From assembly GCA_034680345.1 (NCBI GenBank), contig JAXISZ010000017.1:1-31004 (forward strand): a stretch of 31,004 nt of DNA. Reading direction: 5' to 3'. A program made the position numbers and the translations under genes. Shown one piece after another: positions 30,969 through 31,004 of this stretch. The first letter of the stretch is position 1. Each line of letters starts with the position of its first letter. This stretch comes from SXZD01 sp034680345 (GTDB taxonomy: Bacteria > Pseudomonadota > Gammaproteobacteria > Burkholderiales > Burkholderiaceae_B). The notes below the pieces were generated by a model, which was not told the origin of the DNA, searched no databases, and saw only the letters and a program-made list of their open reading frames with translations.

Positions 30969-31004
30969 GTAAGCCCCCAGCCATCACACCTTGCAAATTT
31001 TTTA

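Noticed and set aside
1..31004. CRISPR arrays, insertion sequences, prophage or toxin-antitoxin genes
   Set aside because: No regularly spaced repeats, transposase-like proteins or foreign-looking base composition were seen; the gaps are short and fully within ribosomal clusters.

Overview
This window is one unbroken block of core transcription and translation genes, all on the + strand, from a betaproteobacterium. Gene order (tuf, tRNA-Trp, secE-nusG, rplKAJL, rpoBC, rpsLG-fusA-tuf, rpsJ through rpsQ, rplN through rplO, secY-infA-rpmJ, rpsM-rpsK-rpsD-rpoA-rplQ) and protein details such as the long S3 tail, the 37-residue L36 and infA placed between secY and rpmJ point to Burkholderiales. Several proteins (L7/L12, NusG, EF-Tu) resemble Alcaligenaceae from memory. 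Base composition looks moderately AT-rich and even throughout. No mobile element, CRISPR array or foreign island is visible. The genus cannot be named from this sequence alone.

Layout. 1-133 is the 3' end of a first tuf gene, followed by tRNA-Trp (151-226) and a terminator-like hairpin. 288-1192 holds secE and nusG. 1332-3637 holds the L11, L1, L10 and L7/L12 genes, with structured leaders before rplK and especially before rplJ. A strong intrinsic terminator (3650-3678) separates rplL from rpoB and rpoC (3882-12230). 12379-16736 is the str cluster (rpsL, rpsG, fusA, tuf), preceded by a promoter-like sequence and a hairpin with a T tract. 16840-22057 is the S10 cluster. A near-consensus sigma-70 promoter at 22060-22088 starts the spc cluster (22171-27913), and the alpha cluster (27929-30904) closes with a strong terminator at 30939-30968. 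No gene-free stretch exceeds 300 bases; the longest are the rplL-rpoB (244 b) and rplA-rplJ (234 b) gaps.

How the genes work together. They encode three RNA polymerase subunits (alpha, beta, beta'), the elongation factor NusG, the SecY and SecE translocon subunits, EF-Tu, EF-G, IF-1 and most ribosomal proteins of both subunits. In enterobacteria such operons are regulated by free ribosomal proteins binding mRNA leaders, and several hairpins here sit where such operators would be expected.

Hunt result. I see no undescribed multi-gene system: this is a housekeeping region. The items most worth a second look are in the leaders. In the rplJ leader, a 30-codon upstream ORF with its own ribosome binding site contains a 7-base exact complement of the rplJ Shine-Dalgarno, next to a kink-turn-like candidate L10 site. 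The rpsL-rpsG spacer holds a perfect 20-bp palindrome. Two promoter-like sequences (str and rplC) are each followed at once by a hairpin with a T tract. The two tuf copies are identical over all the overlap visible here and diverge right after the stop codon.
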